64,000 nt of DNA from Rhynchosporium graminicola (taxonomy: Eukaryota; Ascomycota; Leotiomycetes; Helotiales; Ploettnerulaceae). The stretch is taken from contig FJUW01000012.1 in the NCBI GenBank assembly GCA_900074885.1, forward strand, positions 1,924,990 through 1,988,989, in the 5' to 3' direction. The notes under the pieces were generated by a model. It worked only from the letters and a program-made list of their open reading frames with translations. It ran no database searches and had not been told where the DNA came from. Of the stretch, positions 1-13,600 are shown piece by piece (position 1 is the stretch's first letter; each line of letters begins with the position of its first letter). The position numbers and the translations under genes were made by a program.

Positions 1-3000
1 ATACTATAGAAAAGACTAGCGATAAGTCGGCGACTTCTAAGGCGTTAATAAGCTTAAAGTTATCTATAGAGTCGGAGCTATTCCGGAGGTTACTTATAAG
101 TAGTACTAGATCGATTTAGTCTTCGCGTAGCAGCTACTATAAACGCTAAGTTCTTTTAGCGTTATTCTAGTCGTCTAATTTATCTGTTCTACGAGAGAGA
201 GTATCAGCGAGTAGATTATACTTCCTAGGTCGATAAGTGATTATAAAGTTATAATCTGCGAGTAGCTCGGCTTATCGTGCTTATCGTATGTTTAGCTATT
301 TAGAGGTTATAAAGTACTTAAGAGCTTTATAATTAGTAATAACGCGGATCTAATATAGTACGCTTATAAGCTTAGATCTCTAGTTACCGAAAGATCGTAT
401 AATTATAAGTATTTCCTTATTATAGATAGCGTAATTAAGCTCGGTAGGTAGTATAATCTTAGAGAAGTAAGCTACTAGGAACTAATCTTTATCGTACTAT
501 TACGATAGTATACTTGCTATTACTCTATTACTAGCGTCTATTTCGATTATATAAGGTAGATATTACTAATAGTAGTAGAGGAGTGGTACCGAAGTGAGAG
601 CGTGCTTTAGGTGATTAAAAGTATCTTTATACTCCCTAGCGAACCGAAATAATATATTATTTTTAGTGAGTTATATAAGAGGTTTTATAATAATTCCGTA
701 GTCCTTAATAAATTATCAGTAGAAGTTATAAAAGCCTAAGAACGATTATACGCCCTTAACTATAGTTAAGTAATTCTAAGATTATATAATATTAACCTTC
801 TTAAGGTCTACCTCGATCCTAGAAGTAGAGATAATAAACTTAAGGTATTTAGTGTAAGTAATATTAAATTTATACTTCTTAAGGTTAGCTTATAATCTAG
901 CGTCTTATAATAAATATAGAAACTTATATACGTATAATTAATACTATAGTAAGTCGTTAGAGTAGATTAGAATATTATCTAGATATACTATATAAAAGTC
1001 GTCTAAGTAGTCGAATAAGATATTATTAATATATCGCTAGTATATCGAAAGGCTATTAGTCAGACCGAAAGGGAGTACCTTATACTTATATATACTATAA
1101 TAGGTCCGGAAGGTTATATACTCTTCAGAGGCTAGATCTATTCGAATTCGGTAGAACGCCTAGCGAATATCTAGTTTAGTGAATATCTTAGTAATAGAGA
1201 TTCTAGCTAGCGTTTTATAAATTAATAGCAGTAGATATTAATCCTTCCTCGTGAGGTTATTAAGTACGCGAAAGTAAATAAAGAATCTTAGACTTCTATT
1301 AGCTTTCTTAATAAAAAGAATAGGTGTAGCGTATAGTGCTTAAGAAAGTTCAATGAAACCTTTAGCTAAGTTATTAGTAATATACGCCTTAACGACTTTA
1401 AGTTCTTTAGCTGATATCTTATATAAGAGAGAGTATTTGAGGTTCTTCTTAGCTCTTTCCTTAAGCTCAATTTAGTAATCGTATGAGCGATAAGGAGAGA
1501 GAATATTACTAGCTTCCTTAGAAAAGATATATGCTTACTAGCTATACTTGTAAGGGATCTATAGTTCTGAATCTAATTCGCTTAAGCTAATAGCAAATTA
1601 CTAGGTAGTTTTATGATGTTTTATAAGGTCGATAGTTAAAGATATAATAGTAGTATTACGTTACTAAACTATAATTCGGTTATTAAGAAGCTTATCTATC
1701 TCGTGAAGAGTAATAGAGAAGATCTTATTATTAGAAGACTTCTAGCGTTTATATAAGAGATAGAAAGCTAGGCTACTAATCGTATAAATCTCTAGCGTAA
1801 GAGGCTCTAGAAGAGATCTAAGTATACGAGGTGATCTTTATCGCTTCTGAAATATCGTAGTAGCTATTTTTGTACTTTAAGTAGCTTCTATTGAGTCGTA
1901 AGATAGTATTCCGAGTAACTATTAGTCTATAATATAAATTATATAGGCGTAGTCTTATACGTAGGTCTTTAATATAAAGATTTCTAATTAGAGTTAAAGT
2001 AGAGATTCACGCGGGATATAAGCGATAACGTCGCTAAATCGTACGTATTTCGGCTATATATTAGTAGCTTCTCTAGAGTATAAAGACTTCTTTTTACTAC
2101 TCTATTCTTATTCTTTAGGTAATAAATACTTAAGCTCGTCGTATCTATAATAAGTAGTATAAACGCCGGAGAAATAGTCCTAACTAATCGGCAGTAGTAA
2201 TAGAGGGTTAGTTACCTATAGAACACTCTCTAAGGGAGAGTTTTAGATATTTTTATAGCTATAAGTCTCCCTAGAAATATGCTTCCGAGCTAGTAATAGT
2301 CGTTTAATAATAGAGATAGAGTTAATAATAGCTCGAATATTGATAAGAGAGTTAGTTACGCTTCGCTGTTCCTCGTACGCTTCCCAGAACTAATTAAGGC
2401 GTTCGTTTCGTTCGTTAGTATCGTGTTAGTAGCGCTAGTAGGTATAGTATTTATATAAGTCCTTAATCTCGATCAGAGAGCTATAAATATTACTAGAAGG
2501 AGTATATAGTAGCTAAATAATCTATCGTTTAGAGGTATCTAAGAGTACTTAATATTCCGAAAGCTAAGTCCTTCCGAGTATAATACTATAGTTTCTGAGA
2601 GTAATAATAAGAAAAGGGATAAATACCTAAACGCGACGATCTACTGTTAAATTAAGTATCGTATAATAACTGATAGTACTACTATTAATGCTATTGAAGC
2701 CTTTGATAGGAATTGCATTTAGTAGAGAGTAAATTGAAGGTTTTAAGAAGAAAGAAAGGGATTTAAGAAAAGAATAATTAATAAAATAGTATCTATTAGC
2801 TCTAGAATCGAGAAGTGCAGGTAGCTTATACGAGAGTCTATTCTTAGTAAGAGTAGCACGTATAGTGAATAATTAACTACTAAGAAGCTTTATAAGGTCA
2901 AGATATCGCATATCTTATATACTACCTAGGAAGGAGTCTTTCCTTAGGCGTAGTCTTTTACTAGTAGTTTAATATACTCCTAGGCGTTATCGTACGTTTC

Positions 3001-4372
3001 TTTATTATTATTATCTTCTAGCTCGCTATTAATATCGTTATTAGTGTTAATTGTATTAATTCGATACGGAGTATTAAGTCGAGCTAATAATAAGCGTAAG
3101 TATAAAGTAAGCGTAAAGTGATAAGGAGCATTCGCTGGCGATTATATATAAGGCGTATCGTTTCGTGCAGAGTATAATACTTATTTACTAGTCGCATTAG
3201 TATTCTCAGGTGTAGGAAGACTAATTTATAGATAAGAAGAGAAGTTAGTACTATAGCGCTAGAAGGAGGTATTTATAGGGCGTTCCTGAGTCGCGCTAGC
3301 CTTAGCTGAAGACTCGGAATAATAAGTCTTTTTAATAAATTAACCTTAGTCTTCAGCTTATATAGCCTTAATATATTCTTCTAGTGTCCTTAATATTCGG
3401 TACTATTAGAAGAGCTATTTCTGTAGCTATATAAGTAGCTTCTCCTATAAGTCTATTTTCAGAGTCGATTGATCGTTTACTCTAGCTTTACGAGCTAGCG
3501 TACGAAACTCGTAATAGAATATCTAGAAGGTCTACTTATAATCTATCTTTAACGCGGAATAGCTAGCTCTTATAGTTTATTAGTCGTATAGATTAGATAA
3601 GAAGGAGACGAGTTAAGTAATTATATCGAGTGAATCGATTATATTACTTTCTTTGTTATATTCTAGTTCTAAGAATAAGAGTTCTAGGTAAGTTCTAGCT
3701 ATTCCTTCTATTTAGTTAAGTAACTAATCTTTATAGTAATCTTTATTAATAAAGTAGTTAGAGTAGCGCTAGAGGGCGTTACGTATCTGTATTTCCTAGA
3801 GTTTTAGAGAGTAGTCGATTCTATTAGAGAGCTTATTCGGAAGGTTCGATATCTTCTCTATACGCGTAGCGTATAATATTAACGATATTCCTCTAGTAGA
3901 TTATTCTTAATAACGATTATTAGGCGTAAGAGTAGCGTTATCTTCTTTAATTAATAATAATAGTATTATACGCGATTAAACGTTATTAAATAATATAGAT
4001 TTAGTAGAGCGCTAGGTAGTTAACTAGCGTAGTTCTAGGAACTCGTCTTATAACTAGTGTAGTTCTGCAGATAAGTTAGCGTTTAATTATCTCTCCTCCG
4101 CGAGCTTCCTTTCTACCTCTTATAGCTAATAAGCGTAGTCTTCCTATAAGTTACTTATAGTTACTATTAATATAAAGGTATTATCAGGGAGGTTTAGCGA
4201 CTTAGTAAGTTCGTTAATTATAGTAGGAGTTAGGGAGCTCAACTCGAACGAGGCGTTATCGCGAGTACTCTCTACTATAGAGAGAGATAAGTTATAGCGA
4301 GTATTACGAGTCGCCGAAGAATAGGAGGTAGAGGGAGTCGGAGAACCGGTAGTCGATTTATCGGACTTAGGT
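1..4372 (-). pseudogene. Gag-pol remnant of the left Gypsy element
   Basis: The gag half (about 4370-3100 on the minus strand) reads as a Ser/Thr-rich then charged, Glu/Lys-rich protein once TAG/TAA are taken as former Gln. The RT half includes the FTKLDI block near 1190, a YITFR block near 1130, a YKYKVLPFGL block near 1080 and the catalytic Y-L-D-D box as YLDN at 974-985 (second Asp changed to Asn by a G-to-A RIP change). RNase H-like sequence follows toward base 200. In RIP-affected Gypsy copies the open frame is lost by many scattered transitions, as here. The copy cannot encode a working polyprotein. Gag is assigned by position and composition, RT by motifs. Confidence 0.75.
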
Positions 4373-4640
4373 TACTTTGGTTTAAGTGCTATTCTTCAAG
4401 TTTATACTTAGTATAGGCCTTCTCTATATAGCATAGTCTCTTGCGTTTAGTAGCTCTAGGTATAGAGGTATAATATAAGTAGATATTTACTATCTTCCTA
4501 GACGTAAGTAAAAGAGTTATAGATAATATAACGCTTACTCTAGAAAGGTCTTAAAACTACCTAAGTAATAAGACCTTATATTACTATGAATATGAAGTAG
4601 TAAGAATCACTTGAGAATCTATAACTAAGGAGTAAAGAAG
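1..4640 (-). mobile_element. Partial Ty3/Gypsy LTR retrotransposon, RIP-degraded, cut by the left window edge
   Basis: Read on the minus strand, the order is gag (about 4370 to 2900), protease/linker, reverse transcriptase (about 1350 to 850) and RNase H (about 700 to 150). Integrase and the 3' LTR would lie left of base 1. It is a different family from the four chromodomain Gypsy copies to the right because its gag and spacer do not resemble theirs. The right limit is approximate: a 5' LTR probably lies between about 4400 and 4757, but no second LTR is in the window to define it. RIP has removed nearly all CpA and TpG, leaving TAG/TAA stops throughout. Domain order and strand are clear; the exact ends are not. 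Confidence 0.8.
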
Positions 4641-4779
4641 TAGAGAGAGAATAGAAGTATATATATGAAAAGGGGCCCCTAAACTCTACTCGTGTAATCT
4701 CGCTTAGTAGTAAGTATTTCTACTAATAGGGAGAGACCTCCAAACCTGACCAGTCGTCATAATTACTATAGGTATTTTC

Positions 4780-7130
4780 TATTAACTCGGCGTTTCTGTT
4801 TATATTAGTATTACTAGCCTAGGAGTTAAAGTCTAATATCGATTCGGTACCCTTAGAGACGCCGGACTACTAGAATAAGAACTAGCTCTTATCTTTTTAC
4901 TATATTTAGACGCTTTAAATTACGAAGTAACTTATTAGTCTAGAGTTACTAGTCTATCTATTAAGTCGGACTTCTAGTTAGCTTAATATTCCTATTCCTT
5001 TAGTATAAGAACTAGCTTAGCGATATTATCTTAAGTTTACTTAGTAAAAGTTATTATATTTTCTTTTCTACTTATATATATAGATATAAGCGCGATTCTT
5101 ATATAGGAGAGTATAAATATATCTGGACTTAGATAGAATTAGCTATTAGGGAAGTTAGCGTCTAAACTCGTAGTATATTCATATACCTATTTAGTTAATA
5201 GGTCTAAAGCAGCTTACGCTCGACTCCCTTTTCGCGATAATTATACTTATAGATCTACTAGTAGCTCTGAGTTTAGCGGAATAAGCATAAGATTATAGCT
5301 ACTATAGTATATCTTAAATAATAGCTAATTACGTTTAGTAAGAGGTAATTCTTCCTTACTGAGGAACTATAGTAAGACCTAGCGATAGTATATCGCGTTA
5401 AAAATATCTTTCTAGATAAGTAGTAGTTTATTATAAGTAGCGATATCTAACCTTATCTAGTACTTAATTTTCTTTTTCTCTTTAGTTTATACTTACAAGT
5501 GCTCTTACGATTACTCCTGCTTACTTTACTCGCTAGCTATACTCCTATCGCTTTAGACTAACTCTATATCGCTAATATTAATATTATTAGGTATCTTATT
5601 TTATAACTAGCTTTCCTTTAAATAGGATTATAACTTAATAGTCTTTCGTATTTAAAGAAGCAGGTTTCGTAGCGTTTTCAGTAAGAGTCTAAGCTTAGAT
5701 ATATCCTAAAGAATTCTAGTAGCTAGACGAGTTTTCTTATACTCGCTTTCCGTATTCAGAATCTAATACGAAATAAATATATATATTTCGCTCGTATAGC
5801 TTTCGCTTCTATTGCTACGTCTAGCTTACTACTAGAGCTCACTTAGTATTAGATCGATCGGAAGTTTCTAGAGTATAACTCGATTAATATTAGGGATATT
5901 TATACTTATACTTATCGAAGTTATAGCGATTATAATATAATAGTAGGACTCTTCTATTCTAAAAGAATTATACCGAATCTCCCTATCTGATACTATTACT
6001 TTAGAGTAATATATCTGAATAATATAGATAATACTTAATAATAAGTTATTATTTATATATCTTATCCCGGGGGATATAGATATTTTTATAATAAGATATC
6101 TCTATAACTAGCGAGCTAGTAGTTTATACGCGGTAATACTATCGATAAATATAATAGTCTTAGGTATCTTACTTAGTATTAGATACTAATTATTAATTAC
6201 CTTATCGATTAAGTAATACAGATAATTAAATAAACAGATTATCCCCTAGTAGATTATATCGATAGCTAGAGATAGGTCCTTCTTATCTATAGATATTCTG
6301 ATAATAGTAGTAGAATATTAAGTATTATCGCTTCTACTTTTAAGAGGGCGAAACCCGGCGATATTCAGAATATCGTATATACGATCTAGACGTAATATTA
6401 TAGTATAGCCGAACTAAACTATTATCTTAAGGAGTAGAGATCTTAGCTCGCTGAGTATTATAAAATATACTTTGAAGTCTTTCTACTGATTAATAAAGTG
6501 AAGTTTATTAATAGTAACTAAACTAATATATTCGTTAAAAGCAGCGGATTTAAGGATTTTCCGGAATTCCTTAGATATAGCTTACTCGGGAGATAGAAGA
6601 ATATAATTATACTTAAAATCCCTAATATCTCTTAATAAAAAGGTATCTAAATACTTTATATTATCTATAAGTAGATACGGAACTATAACGCTAAGCTACT
6701 ATATATTATAGAGATATTCTTTACTAAGATGATTTAATAGTATAATTTAAAAGTATAAAAGCTTTATTAGAATATAATAAGATTAGAATATAATACTTTT
6801 CCTGAAGCCTATACGTGCGATAAGGATAGTATTTTCACGCTGGAAAACTAGCTATTATAGATTTTATACTTGTGCTGCCTGCGGTCTGCGATCTTATATA
6901 AGGAATAAGTATTTAAATATACGTATTAAATATAATTGAATATATTGTTCCTGAACTATAGTATCATGTCGAGCTAACTTAATAATCTTATATAGCTTAG
7001 GTAGTAGGAGAATAGGGATAGAATTAATACGGTCCTATATAGATAGTTTCTTTTCCTATATAATACGACTCTTGCGGCTACGCTTATCTGACTTAGGGCG
7101 TGCTATATAGTCTGATTTGATAGATATATA
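4780..7130 (-). pseudogene. RecQ-like DEAD/DEAH helicase pseudogene, RIP-degraded
   Basis: Minus-strand reading gives the ordered motifs of a RecQ-family helicase. A motif 0-like RPQAAQ stretch lies near 6880. A Walker A relic reads TGFGKS with its first Gly position damaged (GFRKS) near 6800-6830. A motif II region with LHFIN lies at 6481-6520. A motif IV-like PKTIIFIDS lies near 6155, a motif V-like stretch near 5890, and a motif VI relic (QARRSNRSE, where QRAGRAGRDG is typical) at 5799-5842. A weaker Cys-bearing tail runs to about 4780. All stops are TAG/TAA/TGA at Gln/Trp-type positions. Helicases of this type are known as subtelomeric 'telomere-linked helicase' genes in fungi, so the locus may be subtelomeric or a scattered copy; that is inference. 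The ends are approximate. Confidence 0.72.
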
Positions 7131-7559
7131 ATTCAGTAATTAATAGATAGCTAGTATAAGTAGTAGAAGAAGGTGTGTTATTAATACTAGCTAGGGCTAG
7201 GCGGTATTAGTATAAGTGCGGGGTAAGGTAAAAGTTAAAGTTTAAGTAAGTTGAAGTAAATGAGCTAATTAGAGAGCGAGGAATAGCTAAAAAGTGGAGG
7301 CGAGAACGAAACCCGAGACTAAATATCGCGAAGTTAATAGCTCTAATAGTTATAATTAATAGAATAGCTATTATATTATTAAGATTATTTTATTAATACT
7401 ACTATAATAATAGAACTCTTTTATAATATTACTTAAAGTAATATTCGTAATAGAGTACTCTTGATTACCGAAATTATTAAGTTAGCACTCCTTTTTATAT
7501 TATGAAATACTTAGGGTTATCTTATAGTATTCTAATAAAGGATATTTATAAGGCTAGTC
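7131..7559. other. AT-rich RIP-mutated spacer
   Basis: No reading frame is supported. It contains one copy of the recurrent motif of the type AAGTAAGTTGAAGTAA (about 7245-7262), followed by GAGCTAATTAG, also found in several other spacers of the window. Confidence 0.5.
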
Positions 7560-8571
7560 TGCCGATTAACGATAGATAAATAATACCTAGCTAAGTAAGA
7601 GCTCGCTTACTACTTATGCACGTAAGTAATACTTGTTTAAGGTCGAACTAGTCGGTCTATAATAGAATCTATATAGCGAAAGGAGCGATAAAAGCGAGTT
7701 CTATTCTGAGATACTAGTATAAATACCCTCTAGATAATTAACTTTCTGTAATACTATACTATAATAATTATATTATACCCGCTAGGTTAAGAATAATAAG
7801 ACGGATATAGAGCTAGCGAGTTTAGGCTTATATCTTACGCTAGAAGAGTCGATAATACTAACTTAATATCTCTCTGAGTAGTTAACTTAAAGATTAAAAG
7901 AGAAGGAATATAAACTGCCCTTAGATAGAGAAGGTCTCTATTATACTTAGTACTTTAGTTACTAGAAATAAAGAAATCTAGGGTAGTAAGATAAACTAAC
8001 TAAGTAATTATTAAATAACTAACTGAATAACTTCCCTGATCAGAGTACTAATAGCTTTCTAGGAGAGTTCTACTTAGTATTACGCAGGAGACTTTAGGCG
8101 CTTTAAAAGTAAGTAGTAAAATATAACTAAAGATAGAACTTAATAGAGAAGATAGATAAGAAAGAGATCCTAGAGCTAGTAGTTATCCTTTAGAGTCGTT
8201 TATTAGAGTCGAAGTAGTCGTATCTATATAGTTACGGTTACGATTAGTAAGTATATATAGCGAGACCTACCTTATAGCTTGCTCTTCTAACTAAGGAAGA
8301 TACTACTAAGATAAGGTAATTAAAGAAACTTATAAGTAAAGAGTTCAAAAGAGAGAAGAAGAGAGTAATTTCTAAAAGTTTAATAGAGAATATTAATAAT
8401 ATTATAGCTAGAGTCGAAGAGATCTTAATATAAAGCTATAATATTATAAGCTTAGAAGTCGGAAGGGAGAAGAAGAGAGGAACTTCTAAGATAGATAGAA
8501 TAGATAGTTATTTATACTATATATAAAGGCTATTAACTCTACCCTCGAGCTGCCTCGGGATGTATCCCGCG
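7560..8571 (+). pseudogene. Unidentified RIP-degraded reading frame, left part (interrupted by E1)
   Basis: One plus-strand frame stays free of stops other than TAG/TAA (read as former Gln/Trp) from about 7600 to the E1 insertion point. It encodes a charged, Lys/Glu/Arg/Leu-rich protein, with a dense basic-acidic stretch near 8300-8440. Joining across E1 (removing one CCGCG) lets a frame continue into 16,354 onward. I recognise no family. It could be a host gene or part of an older transposon. E1 inserted into it, so it predates E1. Confidence 0.4.
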
Positions 8572-8839
8572 TGTGACGACAGCTCACCTGAATGTCATAT
8601 GAGAAGAAGGATAGATACCAGGGCCCAAGTTCATAGGTATCCCGGCAGAACTAGTGTCTGACTCGGTATAGTATCGGGCTAGTACCGGTATATATATATA
8701 AGGTGCCTTATACTCTATCTCTCTTCTTCTTCTTTCCTTATCTTTTTGTTTCCTTCGTAGTAGACTATATAAGATCGCTCTTAGCCTCCTTACTTGTTTA
8801 TTCTTACTTATATACCGCCTTAAGTCTTATGTCGTTATA
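8572..8839 (+). repeat. E1 5' LTR
   Basis: 268 bp and nearly identical to the 3' LTR except for transitions. It contains a TATATATATAAGG promoter-like box and a pyrimidine-rich CTCTTCTTCTT stretch after it, as in every LTR of this family. Confidence 0.95.
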
Positions 8840-9289
8840 TTAAACAAAAAGATTAAGATAGCTAGAGATAGCTTACTATAATATCTTATTACTAAGTTAG
8901 TTATTCGATAACTACTCGCATATAGCTAAGATACTAGAGATCTCTCGGATAACTATAAATTAGAGTTTAATTTAGCTTATTATAAATAGTATAATAGAGA
9001 AGGTCTTCGCTAACGCTCCTTTAATAACTCCCTTAGTATAAAGGAATTATAGATAGATTTTGAAGAAAGTGTAATAAATACCCCGGAACTTTAACCTCTA
9101 CGTATCGCCGCTGAAATAGCCCTGATATACTCTTTTTTAAGCTACTATTATAGCTCTTAACTAATAAACTAGAGATCTCTCTAGTTCTAGGGGAACTTAA
9201 CGCGATCCCCCCTGCTCTACCTCTGAACTTAATCTATTATACTTTTCTTTACTTTAAACGTCTCTTACCCTAGAGAATATTAATACCTT

Positions 9290-10660
9290 ATTAAGGAAGT
9301 ACTAATTAAGAGGGAAAGGAAAATAAAAGCGAAATTCACTAGGAGTATAATCGCTAAGTACTCTTACTACTGCAGGTGACTCGAACCTGATTTATTCCCT
9401 CTTATAACGATTAGCGGACTAAGAGGAAAAGAATAACTCTCTAAAAGATATTATAGATAAACTAATCTCTATATAAGATAAGTTCCTTATAGGAGTCTTT
9501 CGCTTATCTTCGACTCTTCTACTAGAACTAATACTATAATCTCCGCGTATAGCAGAGTTTAATAACTTAATAAACTCTATTCCGATACGTAGTACTAAGA
9601 GAGAGGATACTATTCCTAATAAACTATCTCTCTCTCCTAGCGCTGAATCAGTAGAGTCACGCCCTAGGAAGTCTTATCTTACTAAGAAGATCCTGCCCCT
9701 AGATAATAGATCGGACTTTACTTTCTTCTAATAGAAAGTATTAATACGAGACTAGCTAGCTATAAATACTAACTATTACCTTATAGACTTCTCCCGGCGC
9801 GTTCTCGTATGGGAGCTAGTTACTAGATTAGCTAAAGAGTATCTTACGCTTTAGTACCTTACTAACGAGTTTAAAACTAGCGATAAAATAATCTCCTTAT
9901 TAGAGGAGAACTTTCTTACTAGTTTAGAGGAAGATAACTACTATAACGCTTTCTATCGCCTAGAAATATAATAACCTAGCTATATACGCAAGACTTTCGC
10001 CGAGTTTCGTAGTTGATTTTAAAGCGCTATTATCTAAGGTAAAGTTAAAAAGAAAGAGTAGTTCTTCTATATATAGGATAAGATTATACTATCCTTATAC
10101 GCTTTAACTCTTATTATTAAACTAATATAGAATAAGGACTACGCTTCTATAGTTAGATCCTTACTTTCTTTTAATACTAAGCGTTACTATAACTCAGAAT
10201 ATACTTATCCCGAGAAAGCTACTACTTAGGTATAATACTATAAGCTTACTATTACTACTATAACTACTACTAGTTCTACCTCTTACTAGTCCTTAAGCTT
10301 AGCTCCTCGATAAACTACTCTTATACTATATATATGTATTTCTACTCTAGTACAGGCTAGTACTTCCTCCGCGCTAAAACGCTTTACTACCTCGACCGGA
10401 GAACCTCTTAAGTATTATAGTTATAAATAGCTTAGTTATATTAAGCTAGATTACCTTAACTTACTTAAGGTTTAATTAATTAACGAATTTCCGGAAGAGG
10501 ATTAAGTAACTAAGGAAGTAGTAGAAGACGTACCCTCCGAATCTAGACTAATACTAGAGGGAAACGATAAGGCCTAGGTAAAAACTCTTTCCTAGGTCTA
10601 TATAAGTATAATCTCTTTAATCTAGACCTTAACTCCTTAATAAGAGGTAAGTAATTTATA
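9290..10660 (+). pseudogene. E1 gag remnant
   Basis: The plus frame reads a retrotransposon Gag core (about 9690-10240: an LxxR/WELVTRLAKEYLT-type helical region, then FAEFRS and YASIVRSLLSF blocks) followed by a zinc knuckle at about 10409-10456. The knuckle spacing is C-X2-C-X4-H-X4-C, but the Cys and His codons now read Tyr (TGT/CAT to TAT), the expected RIP outcome. Gag forms the virus-like particle. Internal stops are TAG/TAA/TGA only. The N-terminal start was not resolved. Confidence 0.8.
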
Positions 10661-13600
10661 TACCTGACTATAGTTAGTATAAATAGGCTAAGAGTCTCTA
10701 TAAATAGCTTAATCGATACCGGAGCGAATAGTTATCTATTTATTAATCGCACTCTTACTAGATAATTATCAGGGGCTCTTAGTATTAAAATCGAGTTACT
10801 GCCTTATTCTATTCTAATACGTAGTTTCTAATAGTCTATTAGAACTTATATTACTTATTTTATATATTTATACCTTTCTATTAATAGTAAGCGTATTTAT
10901 AACTGCCCTTTTATTCTCCTCGATTTAGGATAATAAGATATAATTATTAGTATTAAATAAATATAATAATTTCAGGTTAAGCTAGATACGCTTTATTATA
11001 AGCTACTATAATCGGAACGCTATCTAGCTACTCTCTAATACGATAAGGAGATAATTATAACTCTACTACTTTATAAACCTAATATTAATTAATCTTACTA
11101 AATTGATACTAACGCGCGGGACTTAGCTATAAACTAGCTAGACTAACGCCGATTATACTAAATAGTAGTAATATAGTATATTAATATATTATCTTTACTC
11201 TTTAACTTATTTCCGCTTATTACTAAGGAATCTGAACCCTTTTCCGCTCTAACTTTATCGAGAAAGGTACTTGCGCCGAAACCTTATTATAAGTATTCCT
11301 CTTAACCTCCGAGGATCTAGAAACTAGTTCCGATTTACTAAATTAGTACTATAGCTTTTTACTTTAATATGAAACGTAAAGGTTCCGAATTATTCTTTAT
11401 TAGTATTTACGAGATAGATTACCTTTTATAAGACTATCTAAATAGTAACTCTCCTAAGGATCCTAATACTGAACGACTCGTAGCCGAAAAGCTACCGGAA
11501 TAGTACTATACTCTTAAGGAAGCCTTTTCTAAGTAGGATTCTAATATTCTTCTATTATATTACTTATATAATTATAAAATCATTTTAGAAGAACTATTAC
11601 CTAATATATATTCGCTCTTATATTAGTAATCTATAGACAAATTACAATTAACTAAGGAGTATCTTATAGAGAACTTAGATAAGGGATTTATTAAATCTAG
11701 CTAAAGTCCCTTTATATTACTTATACTATTTATTAAAAAGGCTGATAAAGGATTACGCTTCTATATTAACTATCGTAAGCTTAATACGATCACTCGAAAG
11801 GATTTATACTTAATACCTAAGATTAATAAGCTCTTAACTTATATATCTAAAGTAGTAATTTTTACTAAACTAGATATACGGGTAGTATTTAACTATATTT
11901 ATATAGACCCCGAATCTGAGGAGTATATTACCTTCCGAACCCGCTTCGGATCCTATAAATATAAAGTACTACCTTTTAGGCTCTATAACAGACTTAGTAT
12001 ATACTAGCGATATATAAATAATATACTACTAGACTACTTAGATAATTTCTATATAGCTTACTTAGATAATATCCTTATATACTCGGAAACGCTCTAGGAA
12101 TATAAGAAATATATTAAATTAGTATTATAACGCTTAATAGATACTAGACTTTAAGTAGATATTAAGAAAAGCGAATTCTATATTACTCGGACTAAATACC
12201 TCAGATATATTATTATTACTAACGGAATCGAGCTAGATCCTGAGAAAGTAGTACTATTAGTAGACTAGAAGTACCCCGAAACGGTAATAGCTATAAAATC
12301 CTTCTTAGGATTCTATAGGTTCTACTATTAATTTATTCGGAATTTCGGCCTTATCGCTAAACCTCTCTTAGTGCTTACTCGGCCTATAGTACTATAGAAT
12401 TTTACTAACGATTATAAGAAGTCCTTCGACGATTTATATTAATAGCTATTATTAGTATAGAAACTATACTATTTCGACCCTAAATTATAAATTAAACTAG
12501 AAACTAATACTTCCGATAGTATAATAGCTAGAGTTATCTCCTAATTATATGAAGATAACTAGTAGTATCTAATTAGATTCTACTTTTACGTTCTTAATAG
12601 ATATAAACTAAACTAGGAGATCTATAATAAGGAGTTATATGCTATTATTAAGTCTTTCCGGAAATAGAGATCGGAACTTATATCTCTACGACGCTATACC
12701 GGCGTATATACGGACTATCGATCCTTAGAATACTTTATAACTACTAAGGTCTTAACTAGTAAGTAAGCTAGATAGATAGAATTCCTTTCCGAATTTAACT
12801 TTTAAATTATATATACGCCTAGTAAAGATAACGCTAAAGCTAATATCCTTAGCTATAAGGAATAAGATCTAAGGATATAGGAATAATAGAAATAGGATAG
12901 TAGATCTCGGGTTTTACTACCTCTAGACTACCTAGACCTTAGGATTAACGCGGAACTAGCTAAGTATTATATCGATTAAATCAGTTATATATACTTAATA
13001 TCGCTAGGGACTGATACGCTACCGGAACTTATACGTAACTCCTTTAATTTAATTAAGAAACTATACTAATTCAACTAAGAATCGTTCTCTAATAAACGGA
13101 ATATATTAAGAGATAGCTATACTATTGATAATAGTTTACTACTTTATAATAGTTATCTATACGTATAACGCTATACCTTACTATATACCTATTTAATTAG
13201 TAAAGTCTATAATTAAGTTTCCTCTACTTATCTAAATACTTATAAGACTACCGAAATAATTTCTACTTATTATTACTAGAAAGGACTTATATTAGATATA
13301 AAATAGTATACTTATAATTACTACCCTTATTAGTACTCTTATCCGAAGCAAATAAAATAGCAAGGATTCCTCTACTTATTACTAGTACTTAGCTACCTTA
13401 TATAGTACTTAGCTATAGATTTTAAAGACTTCCCGCCTAATAACTAAGGATTTAATAAGATATTAGTATTTATTAACCGCCTAAGGAAGGACTCTATATC
13501 GATACTATACTACTATAATATTAATACTCGCGGGATAGTAATATTATTTATCTAATAAATATATTATTTCGGATATACCCCTAAGTTAATTATATCTAAC

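Noticed and set aside
9370..9395. tRNA T-arm-like sequence (CAGGTTCGAGTCACCTG on the minus strand)
   Set aside because: The stem and loop do not match the normal T-arm register, no acceptor, D or anticodon arm surrounds it, and it lies inside gag. Chance similarity.
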